Shown: positions 1 through 10,464, counted from the first letter of the stretch. The stretch is DNA of 64,000 nt from Gammaproteobacteria bacterium (GCA_018262975.1 JADFDG010000001.1:62001-126000), one strand, 5' to 3'. Made by a program: numbers and translations. Notes: generated by a model from the letters alone, not told the origin.

Positions 1-684
1 CAGGTACATGTCCTTCACGCCGCACTCGGCGAAATCGAACGGCGTGAACACCGACAGCGGGTCGGTTTCCTTCCACTGGCCGTTTTCCCAGTACTTGCCG
101 CGCTGGGTGATCTCCCGGATGTTGATCTCCGGGTTGAAGTTGGTGGCGAACGCCTTGCCGTGGCTGCCGGCGTTGCAGTCCATGATGTCGATGGTGTGGA
201 TCTCGTCGAAGTGGTTCTTCGCCGCCCACGCGCAGTAGATGTTGGTCTGGCCCGGGTCGAAGCCGCAGCCGAGGATGGCGGTGAGGCCGGCCTTCTCGAA
301 GCGCTCGCGGTAGGCCCACTGCCAGCTGTACTCGAACTTGGCCTCGTCGATCGGCTCGTAGTTGGCCGTGTCGAGGTAGTGCACGCCGGCTTCCAGGCAG
401 GCATCCATGATGGCCAGGTCCTGGTACGGCAGCGCGACGTTGATCACCAGCGCCGGCTGGAACTGGCGGATCAGGGCGACCGTGTTCTTCGGGTCATCGG
501 CGTCCAGCGCGGCGGTGTGGATCTTCCGCCCGTGCATTTCCTCGATCTGCTTCGCGATCGCATCGCACTTCGACTTCGTGCGGCTGGCGAGCATGATGTC
601 GGAATAGGTGTCTTTCATCATCGCGCACTTGTGGGCAACGACGCCGCCGACGCCACCGGCGCCGATGATCAGGACCTTCGACAT
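1..684 (-). CDS. Saccharopine dehydrogenase family protein, probable carboxynorspermidine synthase (3' end outside window)
   Basis: The 228 visible codons form the N-terminal part of a Lys9/CASDH-type NAD(P)-dependent dehydrogenase. The protein opens with a Rossmann motif GAGGVGGVVAHK a few residues after the ATG, followed by a segment with TANYEP and a GFDPGQTN motif, as in carboxynorspermidine/saccharopine dehydrogenases. In bacteria this branch normally reduces the Schiff base of a diamine with aspartate semialdehyde during (nor)spermidine synthesis; the specific substrate here is inferred. The start is the ATG at 684, which gives the Rossmann strand immediately. The reading frame stays open to the window edge, so the C-terminal half is not visible. 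The nearest upstream gene on the strand is metZ, 56 bp away. Confidence 0.8.
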   Translation of the reverse strand, partial: MSKVLIIGAGGVGGVVAHKCAMMKDTYSDIMLASRTKSKCDAIAKQIEEMHGRKIHTAALDADDPKNTVALIRQFQPALVINVALPYQDLAIMDACLEAGVHYLDTANYEPIDEAKFEYSWQWAYRERFEKAGLTAILGCGFDPGQTNIYCAWAAKNHFDEIHTIDIMDCNAGSHGKAFATNFNPEINIREITQRGKYWENGQWKETDPLSVFTPFDFAECGVKDMYL

Positions 685-740
685 GGACTTCAGTTCTCCG
701 TGGACTTGCGTTCGTGGTGATCGGTTGCCGTGCGCGTGGA

Positions 741-1937
741 TCAGAGCGCGGCCAGCCCGCGGGCGAGGTCGGCCTTGATGTCCTCGACATCCTCCAGGCC
801 CACCGACACGCGGATCAGGTTCTCGGTGACGCCCATGCGCGCACGCTCGTCCTCGCTGACGCGACCATGGGTGGTGGACGCCGGGTGCGTGATGGTGCTG
901 CGGACATCGCCGAGGTTAGCGGTGATGGATAACAGTTTCGTGGCATCGATGAAGCGCCACGCGGCGGCCCTGCCCTCGCCGTCGTGGCCGCGCACGCGGA
1001 ACGACAGCACGCCGCCGAAAAAGCCGCGCTGCTGGGCTTTTGCCAGCGCATGGTGCGGCGAATCCGGCAGGCCGGCGTAGAACACGTGGGTGACACCCGG
1101 CTGCGCCTGCAGCCACTCGGCCACGGCGAGCGCGCCGCGGGAGTGGGCCTCCATGCGCAGGCGCAGCGTCTCGAGGCCCTTGAGGAACACCCAGGCGTTG
1201 AACGCGCTCATGGTCGCGCCGGCCGAGCGCAGGAAACCGAGCACCTCGGTCATGTCCGCCTTGTTGCCGACCACCGCGCCACCGAGGCAGCGCCCCTGGC
1301 CATCGAGGTACTTGGTGGCCGAGTGGATGACGATGTGCGCACCCAGCGCCAGCGGCTGCTGCAGCGCCGGCGTGCACAGGCAGTTGTCCACCACCAGCTT
1401 CACGCCGGCCTTGTTGGCGATGGCCGCCAGGCGGGCGATGTCGGCCACGTCACCCAGCGGGTTCGACGGCGACTCGATGAACAGCAACCGGGTCTTCGGC
1501 GTGATGGCCGCTTCCCAGGCCGCGTAGTCGGTGAGGTGGACGAATGTGGAGCCGATGCCGAACTTGCCGAAGTACTTCGTCAGCAGCACCGGCGTGGTAC
1601 CGAATACGTTGCGCGAACAGACGACGTGGTCACCGGACTGGAGCAAAGCCGCGAAAGTCGCGGTGATTGCGGCCATGCCGGAAGCAAACGCCACGCCCTG
1701 CTCGCCTCCCTCCAGCGCCGCCAGGCGTTGCTCGAAGCTGGCTACCGTGGGGTTGCTGAAACGCGAGTAGACATAGCCCGGCTCGGTACCGCCGAAGCGC
1801 GCGGCCGCCTCCGCCGCGCTGCCGTAGGCAAAGCTCGACGTCAGGAATACCGGGTCGCCGTGGGACTGCAACTCGGTACGGAGTTGCCCCTCGCGGATGG
1901 CGAGAGTGTCGAAGCGGCGGGAAAGTTCGTCGGTCAC
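741..1937 (-). CDS. metZ: O-succinylhomoserine sulfhydrylase (MetZ)
   Basis: This is a 398-residue PLP enzyme of the Cys/Met metabolism family that makes homocysteine from O-succinylhomoserine and sulfide. The PLP-binding lysine is K209 in SATKYLDGQG, preceded by VVDNC, and a typical N-terminal SRFSNPT segment lies near residue 58. The length fits MetZ. The start is a GTG at 1937, seven bases after the purF stop, so it is probably co-transcribed with purF. The purF-metZ order is the one found in pseudomonads and xanthomonads, which favours MetZ over cystathionine gamma-synthase or beta-lyase. No frame damage is seen. Confidence 0.93.
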   Translation of the reverse strand: MTDELSRRFDTLAIREGQLRTELQSHGDPVFLTSSFAYGSAAEAAARFGGTEPGYVYSRFSNPTVASFEQRLAALEGGEQGVAFASGMAAITATFAALLQSGDHVVCSRNVFGTTPVLLTKYFGKFGIGSTFVHLTDYAAWEAAITPKTRLLFIESPSNPLGDVADIARLAAIANKAGVKLVVDNCLCTPALQQPLALGAHIVIHSATKYLDGQGRCLGGAVVGNKADMTEVLGFLRSAGATMSAFNAWVFLKGLETLRLRMEAHSRGALAVAEWLQAQPGVTHVFYAGLPDSPHHALAKAQQRGFFGGVLSFRVRGHDGEGRAAAWRFIDATKLLSITANLGDVRSTITHPASTTHGRVSEDERARMGVTENLIRVSVGLEDVEDIKADLARGLAAL

Positions 1938-1944
1938 GTCGTCA

Positions 1945-3462
1945 TCACCGGGTGATGTGGAGGTCCATCTGCATCAGGGCCAGCTCGCGGTCGCGCTCGG
2001 CCTTGGCGGCATCGTTGCGCTGGCGCTCCAGGCCCAGGAAGTAATCGCGGTTCACGTCGCCGGTCACGTATTCGCCGGTGAACACGCTGCACTCGAAGCC
2101 ATCCACGTCCGGGTTGCCCTCGCGGCAGGCCGACACCAGGTCCTCGAGGTCCTGGTAGATCAGGCGGTCGGCGCTGATCAGCCGGCAGATTTCCTCGACC
2201 GTGCGGTTGTTGTGCGCGATCAGCTCGTTGGCCACCGGCATGTCGATGCCGTACACGTTCGGGTAGCGCACCGGCGGTGCCGCCGAGGCGAAATACACGT
2301 TCCTGGCACCCGCCTCGCGCGCCATCTGGATGATCTGCTTGCAGGTGGTGCCGCGCACGATGGAATCGTCCACCAGCAGCACGTTCTTGCCGGCGAACTC
2401 CAGCTCGATGGCATTGAGCTTCTGGCGCACCGACTTCTTGCGCTGGTTCTGGCCCGGCATGATGAAGGTACGGCCGATGTAGCGGTTCTTGATGAACCCC
2501 TCGCGGTACTTCACGTTCAGGCAGTTGGCCAGCTCGAGCGCCGCCGTGCGGCTGGTGTCCGGGATGGGGATCACCACGTCGATGTCGTGGTCCGGCCACT
2601 CGCGCTTGATCTTCTCGGCCAGCTTCTCGCCCATGCGCATGCGCGCCTTGTAGACGGAGATGCCGTCGATGATCGAGTCCGGGCGGGCCAGGTAGACGTG
2701 CTCGAAGATGCACGGGATCAGGCGCGGCGTTTCGGCGCACTGCTTGGTGTACACCGTACCGCGCACGTCGATGAAGATCGCCTCGCCCGGCTCGATGTCG
2801 CGGATGAGGTTGAAGCCCATGGCCGACAGCGCCACCGACTCGGAAGCCACCATGAATTCGGGGCCGCTCTCGGTCATGCGCTCGCCGTAGCACAGCGGGC
2901 GGATGCCGTTCGGATCGCGGAACCCGAGGATGCCGTGGCCGGTGATCATCGCCACCACGGCGTAGGCACCCCGGCAGCGACGGTGCACGCCGCCGACCGC
3001 GGCAAAGATGTCATCGGCAGTGGGCGAGAACTTGCCCAGCTGCTGCAATTCGTGGGCAAAGACGTTCAGCAGCACCTCGGAATCGGAGGTGGTGTTGATA
3101 TGGCGCAGGTCGGCCTCGTAGACCTGGCGGGCCAGGTCGCCGGAATTCGTCAGGTTGCCGTTGTGCGCCAGCGTGATGCCGTAGGGCGAGTTCACGTAGA
3201 ACGGCTGGGCCTCGGCCGCACTGGAGGAACCCGCGGTCGGGTAGCGCACGTGGCCGATACCGATATTGCCGGCCAGCCGCTGCATGTGCCGCGTGTGGAA
3301 CACGTCGCGCACCATGCCGTTTTCCTTGCGCAGGTGCAGTTTGCCGGCGTCGCTGGTAACGATACCGGCGGCATCCTGCCCGCGATGTTGCAACAGGGTC
3401 AGTGCGTCATAGATGGTCTGGTTGACCGCTGAACGACCGACAATGCCGACGATGCCACACAT
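1945..3462 (-). CDS. purF: Amidophosphoribosyltransferase (PurF)
   Basis: This enzyme catalyses the first committed step of de novo purine synthesis, converting PRPP and glutamine to 5-phosphoribosylamine. It has 505 residues. I chose the ATG at 3462 because mature PurF begins with the catalytic Cys directly after Met (MCGIVGIVG); the open frame upstream is unrelated. The N-terminal half is an Ntn glutaminase domain and the C-terminal half a phosphoribosyltransferase domain with the PRPP loop [13 protein letters not shown]. It lies 25 bp downstream of cvpA and 7 bp upstream of metZ, the classical cvpA-purF arrangement of Gammaproteobacteria. Confidence 0.97.
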   Translation of the reverse strand: MCGIVGIVGRSAVNQTIYDALTLLQHRGQDAAGIVTSDAGKLHLRKENGMVRDVFHTRHMQRLAGNIGIGHVRYPTAGSSSAAEAQPFYVNSPYGITLAHNGNLTNSGDLARQVYEADLRHINTTSDSEVLLNVFAHELQQLGKFSPTADDIFAAVGGVHRRCRGAYAVVAMITGHGILGFRDPNGIRPLCYGERMTESGPEFMVASESVALSAMGFNLIRDIEPGEAIFIDVRGTVYTKQCAETPRLIPCIFEHVYLARPDSIIDGISVYKARMRMGEKLAEKIKREWPDHDIDVVIPIPDTSRTAALELANCLNVKYREGFIKNRYIGRTFIMPGQNQRKKSVRQKLNAIELEFAGKNVLLVDDSIVRGTTCKQIIQMAREAGARNVYFASAAPPVRYPNVYGIDMPVANELIAHNNRTVEEICRLISADRLIYQDLEDLVSACREGNPDVDGFECSVFTGEYVTGDVNRDYFLGLERQRNDAAKAERDRELALMQMDLHITR

Positions 3463-3487
3463 GTACCTGGTTCTCCCGGGGAGGTGC

Positions 3488-3970
3488 TCAGCCGCTGATC
3501 CAGCCGGCAATCTTGTAGGCGGTCTCGCGCGTCCAGCCCTCGAGCAGGGCCAGTTGCGGAATGAATCGGGACTGCTGCCACCAGGCCTCGGTGGCCAGCC
3601 AGCGCCCGCTGAATGCGATGGCGACCAGCACGATCAGTATGCCGCGCGAAAACCCGAATGCCATGCCGAGCAGGCGGTCACCGAAGGACAGCGCCGACCC
3701 GCGCACCGCCTCGGCGAACATGTGGGTGACCAGCATGCCAACCACCAGGATGGCCAGGAACAGGCAGGCAAACGCCGCCAGTTCACGCAAATCGGGGCTG
3801 TCGATGGTGCCGTCGAAGACCGCTGCCAGCGACGGCGACAGGATGCGCGCGCCCATGATCGCCAGCACCCAGGTCGTCAGCGACAGCGCCTCGCGGGTGA
3901 AGCCGCGCAGCACGCTGAGCAGCGTCGACACCGCGACGACACAGATGATCACCCAGTCGGCAGCATTCAT
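3488..3970 (-). CDS. cvpA: CvpA family inner-membrane protein
   Basis: This is a 160-residue polytopic membrane protein of the CvpA (colicin V production) family. It has about four hydrophobic helices: residues 5-20, 34-50, around 64-83, and around 100-120, the last followed by a tryptophan-rich tail. The N-terminal pattern (ADWVII, then an [10 protein letters not shown] loop) is characteristic of CvpA. The family is needed for envelope stress resistance and colicin V export in enterobacteria, but its biochemical role is not settled. It sits directly upstream of purF, as in Escherichia coli, and downstream of a DedD-like gene. Confidence 0.92.
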   Translation of the reverse strand: MNAADWVIICVVAVSTLLSVLRGFTREALSLTTWVLAIMGARILSPSLAAVFDGTIDSPDLRELAAFACLFLAILVVGMLVTHMFAEAVRGSALSFGDRLLGMAFGFSRGILIVLVAIAFSGRWLATEAWWQQSRFIPQLALLEGWTRETAYKIAGWISG

Positions 3971-4090
3971 GTCGGGGTGGCGGCCCTTCGTTGGCGTGCC
4001 GGCAGGAAGCCCGGTACGCAGGTCTTTGCAAGGCGCGCGATGTTACCAGAGCAGGCCAGCGCCCCCAAGCGTGGAGGGCCGCAATCGGGC

Positions 4091-4687
4091 TCAGGGCACG
4101 TAGCGCACCAGCATGCCGGCGGGCTTGCCCACCCGCGCATCAGCGGCGAGCTTGCCACGCAGCGCCTCGGCATCCTCGCGGCGCAATACCGGCCCGACGA
4201 CCACCTTGTACCGGCCGTCGCGCTGCACGATCCGGGTCTTGTAGCCGGACTGCTGCAATTTGGCGCGCAGGCGCTCGGCACCGTCGGCAGCCGACACCGC
4301 GGCCACCTGCACGTCCCAGGCCTCGGCCAGGGCGGCCAGGCGCGGATCGGCGGCCGGGGCCGGCGCCGCGGCGGGAGTGACCGCCGGTGCGACAGGCGCC
4401 GGGGCAGCCGGGACGGACGGGGCTACCGCCACCGGCGGGGCCACCGGTGCCGGCTCCGGTTCGGCGGGCACATGGTCACGGGTGATTTCTTCCTCGGCCT
4501 CCGGCAACTGTGCCGGCGGCTCGGCCAGCAAGGCGGCCGGCTCGGGAACCTCGGGGGCCGGGGGCATGCGGGTATCCGCCAGCAGGGCCTGCTGGTTGGC
4601 ACCGTCGAACAACAGGGGCAGCACCACCACGGCAATGGCCATGAGCACACCCACACCCACGAGACGGTTCTTCAACGCCTGGTCCAC
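4091..4687 (-). CDS. dedD: SPOR-domain cell-division protein, DedD-like
   Basis: This is a 198-residue bitopic membrane protein. A short cytoplasmic start is followed by one membrane helix (about residues 8-26). A long linker rich in Ala, Pro and Glu (about 35-115) leads to a C-terminal SPOR domain (about 120-198, with WDVQVAAVS and RVGKPAGMLVRYVP). SPOR domains bind denuded peptidoglycan at the septum, and DedD helps cell constriction in E. coli. Start is GTG at 4687, nine bases from the folC stop, so the two are probably co-transcribed. The folC-dedD-cvpA-purF order supports the name. The linker composition is unremarkable for the family. Confidence 0.9.
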   Translation of the reverse strand: MDQALKNRLVGVGVLMAIAVVVLPLLFDGANQQALLADTRMPPAPEVPEPAALLAEPPAQLPEAEEEITRDHVPAEPEPAPVAPPVAVAPSVPAAPAPVAPAVTPAAAPAPAADPRLAALAEAWDVQVAAVSAADGAERLRAKLQQSGYKTRIVQRDGRYKVVVGPVLRREDAEALRGKLAADARVGKPAGMLVRYVP

Positions 4688-4696
4688 GCCACTGCC

Positions 4697-5983
4697 TCAG
4701 CCAAGGTCATCGAGGGATTCAATGCCCAGCGCCTGCAGGGCACCGGCCACCGTGTAGAAAGAGCCCACCGCCAGCAGCGGCAGCCCGTCGGCGCGCGCCA
4801 GCGCACCGGCCATGGCCGCCGCGACATCGGCGTGGACCACCACGTCCGTGGCACCGGCGGCCGCGAGCGCCGCCGACAGCCGCGCAGTCGTTGCCGTGCG
4901 CGGGCTGGGCAGCGGCGCAATATGCCACGACTGCCCCAGTGGCTCCAGCGCGCGCACCGCCGCCTCCACGTCCTTGTCGCCGAGCATGCCGAGCACGACG
5001 TGGAAACGCCCGCCCAGCCCGTGGCGCGCCAGTTCACCGCGCAGGAAGGTCAATGCATGGGCGTTGTGGCCGACGTCGAGCACCACCGCCCTGCCCTGCC
5101 GGCGCAGGCACTGGTTACGACCGGCCAGCCGCACCCCGCGCAGTGCATCGGCGATGTGCGCCGGGTCCACGGCCACCGGCAACAACATGAAGGCCTGCAG
5201 GGCCGTGGCGGCATTGGCCAGCGCCAGCGCCGGACGCGGCAGCGCCGTCAGGCGGGAAGGCTGCCCGGCGGCATCGACCCCCTGCCACTCCCAGCGGTCG
5301 CGGTCGTCACCGACCACGGCAGCAAAGTCCCGGCCCGCCAGTACGCCGCGCGCCGGCAGCGCCGCGATGGCCTGCAGGACGCTCGCCGGCGGCTCGGTGT
5401 CGCCGACCACCGCCGGGCGGCGTGCGCGGAACACGCCGGCCTTTTCGCGACCGATTGCCTCGCGGGTGTCGCCCAGCCAGTCCTGGTGGTCCAGGCCCAC
5501 CGAGGTGAGCACCGCCACGTCGGCGTCGATGATGTTCACCGCGTCGAGACGGCCACCCAGGCCGATTTCCAGCACCCACGCGTCCAGCGCGCTGTCGCGG
5601 AACAGCACGAACGCCGCCAGCGTGGTGTATTCGAAATAGGTGAGCGACACATCGCCACGCGCGGCCTCGACGCGGGCCAGCGCCGCCATGATCGATGCGT
5701 CGTCCGCGGCGCGGCCGGCGACGCGGATGCGCTCGTTGAAACGCAGGATATGCGGCGAGGTGTACACACCGGCGCGCAGGCCGTGCGCCTGCAGCAGGGA
5801 TTCGAGCAGCGCGGTGACCGAGCCCTTGCCGTTGGTACCGGCCACCGTCACCACCGGCACGCCCGGCGACAGCACCCCGAGCCGCTCCGCGACTTCGCGC
5901 ACGCGGCCCAGCCCGAGTTCGATGGCCTGCGGATGCAGGGTCTCGAGCCAGGCAAGCCAGTCATCGAGGCGCTGGTATTTCAT
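4697..5983 (-). CDS. folC: Bifunctional dihydrofolate synthase / folylpolyglutamate synthase (FolC)
   Basis: This 428-residue Mur-ligase-family enzyme adds glutamate to dihydropteroate and then to reduced folates using ATP. The P-loop GTNGKGSV lies near residue 48 and is followed by the substrate region YTSPHI and RFNERI. The central domain carries GLGGRLDAVN and a DHQDWLG segment with the conserved His, and a C-terminal ligase domain closes the protein. The length is usual for FolC. It lies between accD and dedD on the same strand. A strong hairpin separates it from accD, so it may be partly uncoupled from the trp-accD transcript. Confidence 0.96.
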   Translation of the reverse strand: MKYQRLDDWLAWLETLHPQAIELGLGRVREVAERLGVLSPGVPVVTVAGTNGKGSVTALLESLLQAHGLRAGVYTSPHILRFNERIRVAGRAADDASIMAALARVEAARGDVSLTYFEYTTLAAFVLFRDSALDAWVLEIGLGGRLDAVNIIDADVAVLTSVGLDHQDWLGDTREAIGREKAGVFRARRPAVVGDTEPPASVLQAIAALPARGVLAGRDFAAVVGDDRDRWEWQGVDAAGQPSRLTALPRPALALANAATALQAFMLLPVAVDPAHIADALRGVRLAGRNQCLRRQGRAVVLDVGHNAHALTFLRGELARHGLGGRFHVVLGMLGDKDVEAAVRALEPLGQSWHIAPLPSPRTATTARLSAALAAAGATDVVVHADVAAAMAGALARADGLPLLAVGSFYTVAGALQALGIESLDDLG

Positions 5984-6012
5984 GGGCGGGAGGATGGCAA
6001 CCGGTGCAAACG

Positions 6013-6037
6013 AAGCGGGCGCCCTAGGCGCCCGCTT
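6013..6037 (-). terminator. Stem-loop between accD and folC
   Basis: A perfect 11-bp inverted repeat (AAGCGGGCGCC / GGCGCCCGCTT) with a 3-base loop sits just downstream of the accD stop. Read on the minus strand it is followed by CGTTTG, a poor U-tract. It could be a weak intrinsic terminator, an attenuator or a 3'-end stabiliser of the trp-accD message. It is also close enough to folC to affect its readthrough. Confidence 0.6.
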
Positions 6038-6043
6038 GCCACG

Positions 6044-6952
6044 TCAGACGGCGTGGTGGGTGAACTTCGCCAGCAGGCGATGCAGCGTGTCGCGCATGTC
6101 GCGGCGGTGCACGATCATGTCGATGGCGCCGTGCTCGAGCAGGAATTCGCTGCGCTGGAAACCTTCCGGCAATTTCTGGCGCACGGTCTGCTCGATCACG
6201 CGCGGGCCGGCAAAACCGATCAGTGCGTTCGGCTCGGCGATGTTCACGTCACCCAGCATGGCCAGCGACGCGGACACGCCGCCATAGACGGGGTCGGTGA
6301 GCACGGAGATGAACGGCACGCCCTGCTCTTTCATCAGCTCAAGGGCAGCCGAGGTCTTGGCCATCTGCATCAGCGAGAACAGCGCTTCCTGCATGCGCGC
6401 ACCACCGGAGGCGGCAAAGCACACGAACGGCAGGCGCTTCTCCAGGCACACCTCGACACCCTTCACGAAGCGGGCACCGACCACGGAGCCCATCGAGCCG
6501 CCCATGAAGTTGAACTCGAAGGCCGCCGCCACCAGCGGCAAGCCCTTGATCTCGCCACGCATGACCACCAGCGCGTCGTGCTCGCCGGTTTCCTTCTGCG
6601 CCGCGACCAGGCGGTCCTTGTACTTCTTGCTGTCCTTGAACTTCAGGAAGTCCACCGGGGCAAGGTCACCGGCGATCTCGATGCGGCGGTCCTCGTCCAG
6701 CACCATGGCCAGGCGGCGACGCGCATTGACGCGCAGGTGGTGGTCGCATTTCGGACAGACGTCGTCATTGCGCTCCAGCTCCGGCATGTACAGCACGGCG
6801 TCGCACTTGGGGCACTTGCGCCACAGGCCTTCGGGCACGCTGGCGCGGCGGTCGGCGCCGGTCTTGCGCACCCCGGCCGGCAGGATGCGCTCCAGCCAGT
6901 TGCCGCCGGTACCGGTTTCGGTCTGTTGGGTCGGATCGGTAGGTTCGGTCAT
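6044..6952 (-). CDS. accD: Acetyl-CoA carboxylase carboxyltransferase beta subunit (AccD)
   Basis: AccD forms the carboxyltransferase half of acetyl-CoA carboxylase with AccA and makes malonyl-CoA for fatty-acid synthesis. It has 302 residues. The N-terminal Cys4 zinc ribbon uses C47, C50, C66 and C69, and the crotonase-like core includes the GGSMGSVVG and ASGGARMQE motifs that bind acyl-CoA. The ATG at 6952 overlaps the trpA stop by four bases (ATGA), which implies translational coupling. trpA-accD-folC is a conserved order in Gammaproteobacteria. accA is not in the window. Confidence 0.97.
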   Translation of the reverse strand: MTEPTDPTQQTETGTGGNWLERILPAGVRKTGADRRASVPEGLWRKCPKCDAVLYMPELERNDDVCPKCDHHLRVNARRRLAMVLDEDRRIEIAGDLAPVDFLKFKDSKKYKDRLVAAQKETGEHDALVVMRGEIKGLPLVAAAFEFNFMGGSMGSVVGARFVKGVEVCLEKRLPFVCFAASGGARMQEALFSLMQMAKTSAALELMKEQGVPFISVLTDPVYGGVSASLAMLGDVNIAEPNALIGFAGPRVIEQTVRQKLPEGFQRSEFLLEHGAIDMIVHRRDMRDTLHRLLAKFTHHAV

Positions 6953-7755
6953 GTCCTGTCCATTGCTGACCGCATCTGCCTGAGCACCCCGGGGATTTCC
7001 TCGAGGATGCGCGCCGGCTCAGCGGCATGCTGGGCGATCTTCCCGACCAGGGCACTGCCGACGACGACGCCATCGGAGACCCGGCCGATCGCGGCAGCGG
7101 TTTCGGCGTCCTTTATGCCAAAGCCCACCCCGATGGGCAAACGGGCAATATTGCGAATTGTTTCGACCTTGCGGGCAACTTCGCCGACATCGAGGGTCGA
7201 CGCACCGGTCACGCCCTTGAGGGACACGTAGTACAGGTAGCCGGTGGCTTCGCGGGCCACCAGGGCGATCCGCTCGTCGGTGGTGGTCGGCGCCAGCAGG
7301 TAGATCATGTCGATGCCGGCCGCCCGGGCCTTGACGGCCAGGTCGCCCGCCTCTTCCGGCGGCAGGTCGACCACCAGCAGGCCGTCCACGCCGGCCTGGG
7401 CGGCCGCCGCCACGAAGCGCTCGTAACCCATCACCTCGACCGGGTTCAGGTAGCCCATCAGCACCACCGGGGTGGCGGCGTCGGTGCGGCGGAACTCGGC
7501 CACCATCGCCAGCACGTCGCGCAGGGAGGTGTGGTGCTTGAGGGCACGCTCGTGGGCCAGGGCAATCACCGGGCCATCGGCCATCGGATCGGAGAACGGC
7601 ACCCCCAGTTCGATGATGTCGGCGCCGGCGGCGACCATCGCGTGCATCAGCGGCACGGTGGTGGCCTTGTCGGGGTCACCGGCCGTCACGTACGGGATCA
7701 GCGCCTTGCGCTTCGCAGCGGCCAGGCGGGAGAAGGTTTCTGCAATGCGGCTCAT
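6949..7755 (-). CDS. trpA: Tryptophan synthase alpha chain (TrpA)
   Basis: This 268-residue TIM-barrel enzyme cleaves indole-3-glycerol phosphate to indole and glyceraldehyde 3-phosphate and passes indole to TrpB through a tunnel. The signature [18 protein letters not shown] is present near residue 49, with the catalytic Glu/Asp pair (E56, and the Asp in [13 protein letters not shown]). A C-terminal phosphate-binding region has [10 protein letters not shown]. The gene follows trpB after 9 bp and overlaps accD by 4 bp. Confidence 0.97.
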   Translation of the reverse strand: MSRIAETFSRLAAAKRKALIPYVTAGDPDKATTVPLMHAMVAAGADIIELGVPFSDPMADGPVIALAHERALKHHTSLRDVLAMVAEFRRTDAATPVVLMGYLNPVEVMGYERFVAAAAQAGVDGLLVVDLPPEEAGDLAVKARAAGIDMIYLLAPTTTDERIALVAREATGYLYYVSLKGVTGASTLDVGEVARKVETIRNIARLPIGVGFGIKDAETAAAIGRVSDGVVVGSALVGKIAQHAAEPARILEEIPGVLRQMRSAMDRT

Positions 7756-7764
7756 GTCACGCCT

Positions 7765-8979
7765 TCAAAGGGTAATGCCGTCGCGGCGGGCAATGGTGAG
7801 GATGTCCTTGTCGCCACGGCCGGACAGGTTGATGACGATGGTCTGGTCCGGACGCATGGTCGGTGCGAGCTTCTTCGCATAGGCGACCGCGTGGCTGGAC
7901 TCCAGCGCCGGCATGATGCCCTCCGCGCGGGTCAGCTCGTAGAACGCCGACATCGCCTCGTCGTCGTTGATCGCCACGTAGTTCACGCGGCCGATGTCCT
8001 TGAGCCAGCTGTGCTCCGGACCCACGCCCGGGTAATCGAGCCCCGCCGACACCGAGTGCGTCTCGATGATCTGTCCGTCGGCGTCTTCCATCAGGTAGGT
8101 GCGGTTGCCGTGCAGCACGCCCGGCCGGCCGGCATTGAGCGGCGCCGCGTGGCGACCGGTCTCGACGCCGTCACCGCCGGCTTCCACGCCGTACATCTGC
8201 ACTGACTCGTCGTTGAGGAACGGGTGGAACAGGCCGATGGCATTGGAACCACCGCCCACGCACGCCACCAGCGCGTCCGGCAGCTTGCCGGTCTGCGCGA
8301 GCGACTGCTCGCGCGCCTCGCGGCCGATCACGCACTGGAAGTCGCGCACCATCATCGGGTACGGGTGCGGGCCGGCGACGGTGCCGATGATGTAGAAGGT
8401 GTCGTCGACGTTGGTGACCCAGTCACGCAGCGCCTCGTTCATGGCGTCCTTGAGCGTCTTCGAGCCGCTCGTCACCGGGATCACCTCGGCGCCGAGCAGT
8501 TTCATGCGATAGACGTTCAGCGCCTGGCGCTGCACGTCCTCGGCACCCATGTACACCTGGCACTTCAGGCCCAGGCGCGCGGCGACGGTGGCCGAGGCCA
8601 CGCCGTGCTGGCCGGCACCGGTCTCGGCGATCACGCGCGGCTTGCCGAGGAACTTGGCCAGCAGCGCCTGGCCGATGGTGTTGTTCACCTTGTGGGCGCC
8701 GGTGTGGTTGAGATCCTCGCGCTTGAGGTACACCTGCGCGCCGCCGAGCATGCGGCTCCAGCGCTCGGCGTGGTACAGCGGAGACGGACGCCCGACGTAG
8801 TACGCGAGGTCGCGGTCGAACTCGGCGCGGAACGCCGGATCGTCCTTCAGCTTGCGATAGGCCTGCTCGAGTTCCTCGAGCGCCGCCATCAGCGTTTCCG
8901 ACACGAAACGGCCGCCGTGGATGCCGAAGTGGCCACGGGCGTCCGGGAACTGCGAGTAGTCAATCTTGCTCGTTGACAC
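7765..8979 (-). CDS. trpB: Tryptophan synthase beta chain (TrpB), GTG start
   Basis: This PLP enzyme condenses indole with serine to make tryptophan. It has 404 residues. The PLP lysine is K97 in [10 protein letters not shown], the catalytic Glu lies in ETGAGQHG, and the phosphate loop is [11 protein letters not shown] chose the GTG at 8979 because an AGGAGT ribosome-binding site sits 5-6 bases upstream and the encoded N-terminus matches TrpB. A longer ATG frame to 9051 only adds residues that overlap trpF. With this start, trpB overlaps the 3' end of trpF by 20 bases. Confidence 0.96.
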   Translation of the reverse strand: MSTSKIDYSQFPDARGHFGIHGGRFVSETLMAALEELEQAYRKLKDDPAFRAEFDRDLAYYVGRPSPLYHAERWSRMLGGAQVYLKREDLNHTGAHKVNNTIGQALLAKFLGKPRVIAETGAGQHGVASATVAARLGLKCQVYMGAEDVQRQALNVYRMKLLGAEVIPVTSGSKTLKDAMNEALRDWVTNVDDTFYIIGTVAGPHPYPMMVRDFQCVIGREAREQSLAQTGKLPDALVACVGGGSNAIGLFHPFLNDESVQMYGVEAGGDGVETGRHAAPLNAGRPGVLHGNRTYLMEDADGQIIETHSVSAGLDYPGVGPEHSWLKDIGRVNYVAINDDEAMSAFYELTRAEGIMPALESSHAVAYAKKLAPTMRPDQTIVINLSGRGDKDILTIARRDGITL

Positions 8980-9592
8980 GTCTGACTCCTTCGATGAATG
9001 CCGCCACGCGCGCGTGATCCTTGATGCCCTTGCCCGCCTCCACGCCGCCACTCACGTCGACGGCCCAGGGGCGAACGGCGCGGATCGCGTCGCCAACGTT
9101 GTCCGGCGCAAGACCGCCGGCGAGCACGACCGGCAACGGCAGGTCGTGCGGAATGAGTGACCAGTCGAAGCGCGCGCCGGTGCCGCCGGGCACGCCCTCG
9201 ACCCAGGCGTCCAGCAACAGCGCACAGGCCCCGGCCGCGCCATAGTCACGCGCCGCGGCATGCAGGTCCACGCCGGGACGCACGCGGATCGCCTTCATCC
9301 ATGGCAGGCCGTGGCGCGCGCAGTCGGCGGGCGACTCGTTGCCATGGAACTGCAGCAGGTGACAGCCGGCACCCCGCGCCGCGCCGATGGTGGCATCGTC
9401 GGCATCGACGAACAGGCCGACGGCCGTCACGAACGGCGGCAACGCGGCAATGATCGCCGCCGCCTGCGCCGGCGTCACCGCGCGCGGACTGGGCGCCCAG
9501 AACACGAAGCCGAGCGCATCCGCGCCGCTGGCCACGGCGGCAAGTGCGTCCTCGGGACGGGTGATGCCACAGATCTTGGTTCGTACGCGCAC
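8960..9592 (-). CDS. trpF: Phosphoribosylanthranilate isomerase (TrpF)
   Basis: This 210-residue beta/alpha-barrel isomerase performs the Amadori rearrangement of N-(5'-phosphoribosyl)anthranilate in tryptophan synthesis. The catalytic Cys lies in [10 protein letters not shown] near residue 8, the general-acid Asp in LLLDAW, and the phosphate site in the C-terminal VDVSGGVE. It is a stand-alone enzyme, not fused to TrpC. It lies 27 bp after truA and overlaps trpB by 20 bases, so truA-trpF-trpB-trpA-accD is probably one transcript. trpE, trpG, trpD and trpC are absent, as expected for a split trp pathway. Confidence 0.96.
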   Translation of the reverse strand: MRVRTKICGITRPEDALAAVASGADALGFVFWAPSPRAVTPAQAAAIIAALPPFVTAVGLFVDADDATIGAARGAGCHLLQFHGNESPADCARHGLPWMKAIRVRPGVDLHAAARDYGAAGACALLLDAWVEGVPGGTGARFDWSLIPHDLPLPVVLAGGLAPDNVGDAIRAVRPWAVDVSGGVEAGKGIKDHARVAAFIEGVRRVNEQD

Positions 9593-9619
9593 CGCGAAGC
9601 CTGTCGCCCCGGGGCAGGT

Positions 9620-10435
9620 TCAGGCCGTGCCGCGGGATGCCTGGTTGGCCGGGAGGAAGAATGGCCCCGGGGTTTCCCGGGGTATACCGAAATGCTCCGG
9701 GTATTCTACCTGAACGAGGTACAGGCCATAAGGCGGTGCCGTGGCCGGCGCCGGGCGGCGGTCGCGGGCCGCCAGCAGTTCCGCCACCCACTGCGGCTCG
9801 CGTCGCCCGCAGCCAACCTCGGTGAGCACTCCGGTGATGTTGCGCACCATGTGGTGCAGGAAGGCGTTGGCACGCACCTCGATCACCACCAGGTTGCCGT
9901 GGCGACTGACGTTCAGCTCGGACAGGTAGCGCATCGGCGTGCGCGACTGGCACCCCGCGGCACGGAACGACGAGAAATCGTGCTCGCCGACCAGGTGGGC
10001 GGCGGCCTGCTGCATGCGGGCCACGTCCAGCGGACGGTAATCCCAGCTGACGTGCCGGGCGAGGATGGCCGGGCGCAGCGGCTCGTTGAGGATCACGTAG
10101 CGGTAGCGACGTGCGAAGGCGCTGAAGCGGGCATGGAAATCGTCGCTGACGACCATCGCCCAGCGCACGGCGATGTCCTCGGGCAGGTGCGTGGTTACCC
10201 CGCGGGTCCAGGCGCGCATGTCACGGACCGAGGGCGTGTCGAAGTGGACTACCTGGCCCGTGGCGTGCACCCCGGCGTCGGTACGCCCCGCGCAGACCAC
10301 CGTCACCGGGTGGTCGGCAACCCGGGAGACGGCCCGGTCAAGTCGCGCCTGCACGCTGTCCACCGCGGCATCCTGCATCTGCCAGCCGTGGTAACGCGAA
10401 CCGTCGTACTCGACCCCCAGTGCAATGCGCATCAC
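9620..10435 (-). CDS. truA: tRNA pseudouridine(38-40) synthase (TruA)
   Basis: This enzyme isomerises uridines 38-40 in the anticodon stem of many tRNAs. It has 271 residues with the family hallmarks: [10 protein letters not shown] at the N-terminus and the catalytic Asp D53 in [11 protein letters not shown]. The start can be either of two adjacent ATG codons at 10435 and 10432. It lies between fimV and trpF, the conserved position in pseudomonads and xanthomonads. The fimV terminator lies between fimV and truA, so truA probably depends on its own promoter or on readthrough. Confidence 0.95.
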   Translation of the reverse strand: MMRIALGVEYDGSRYHGWQMQDAAVDSVQARLDRAVSRVADHPVTVVCAGRTDAGVHATGQVVHFDTPSVRDMRAWTRGVTTHLPEDIAVRWAMVVSDDFHARFSAFARRYRYVILNEPLRPAILARHVSWDYRPLDVARMQQAAAHLVGEHDFSSFRAAGCQSRTPMRYLSELNVSRHGNLVVIEVRANAFLHHMVRNITGVLTEVGCGRREPQWVAELLAARDRRPAPATAPPYGLYLVQVEYPEHFGIPRETPGPFFLPANQASRGTA

Positions 10436-10464
10436 GACAATCCCGGTTCACCCTGCGCCCTGGA

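Noticed and set aside
1..684. True saccharopine dehydrogenase for lysine degradation
   Set aside because: Bacterial proteins with this N-terminus are more often carboxynorspermidine synthases; the missing C-terminal half prevents a firm decision, so the call stays at family level.
3413..7231. Plus-strand open frame of 1272 codons
   Set aside because: It is antisense to purF, cvpA, dedD, folC, accD and trpA, all with clear family motifs. The frame stays open because of high GC third positions, and its product is a His/Arg/Gln-rich run with no family.
8980..9051. Longer TrpB start at 9051
   Set aside because: The extra 24 residues overlap trpF, have no TrpB similarity, and the GTG at 8979 has a good AGGAGT site.
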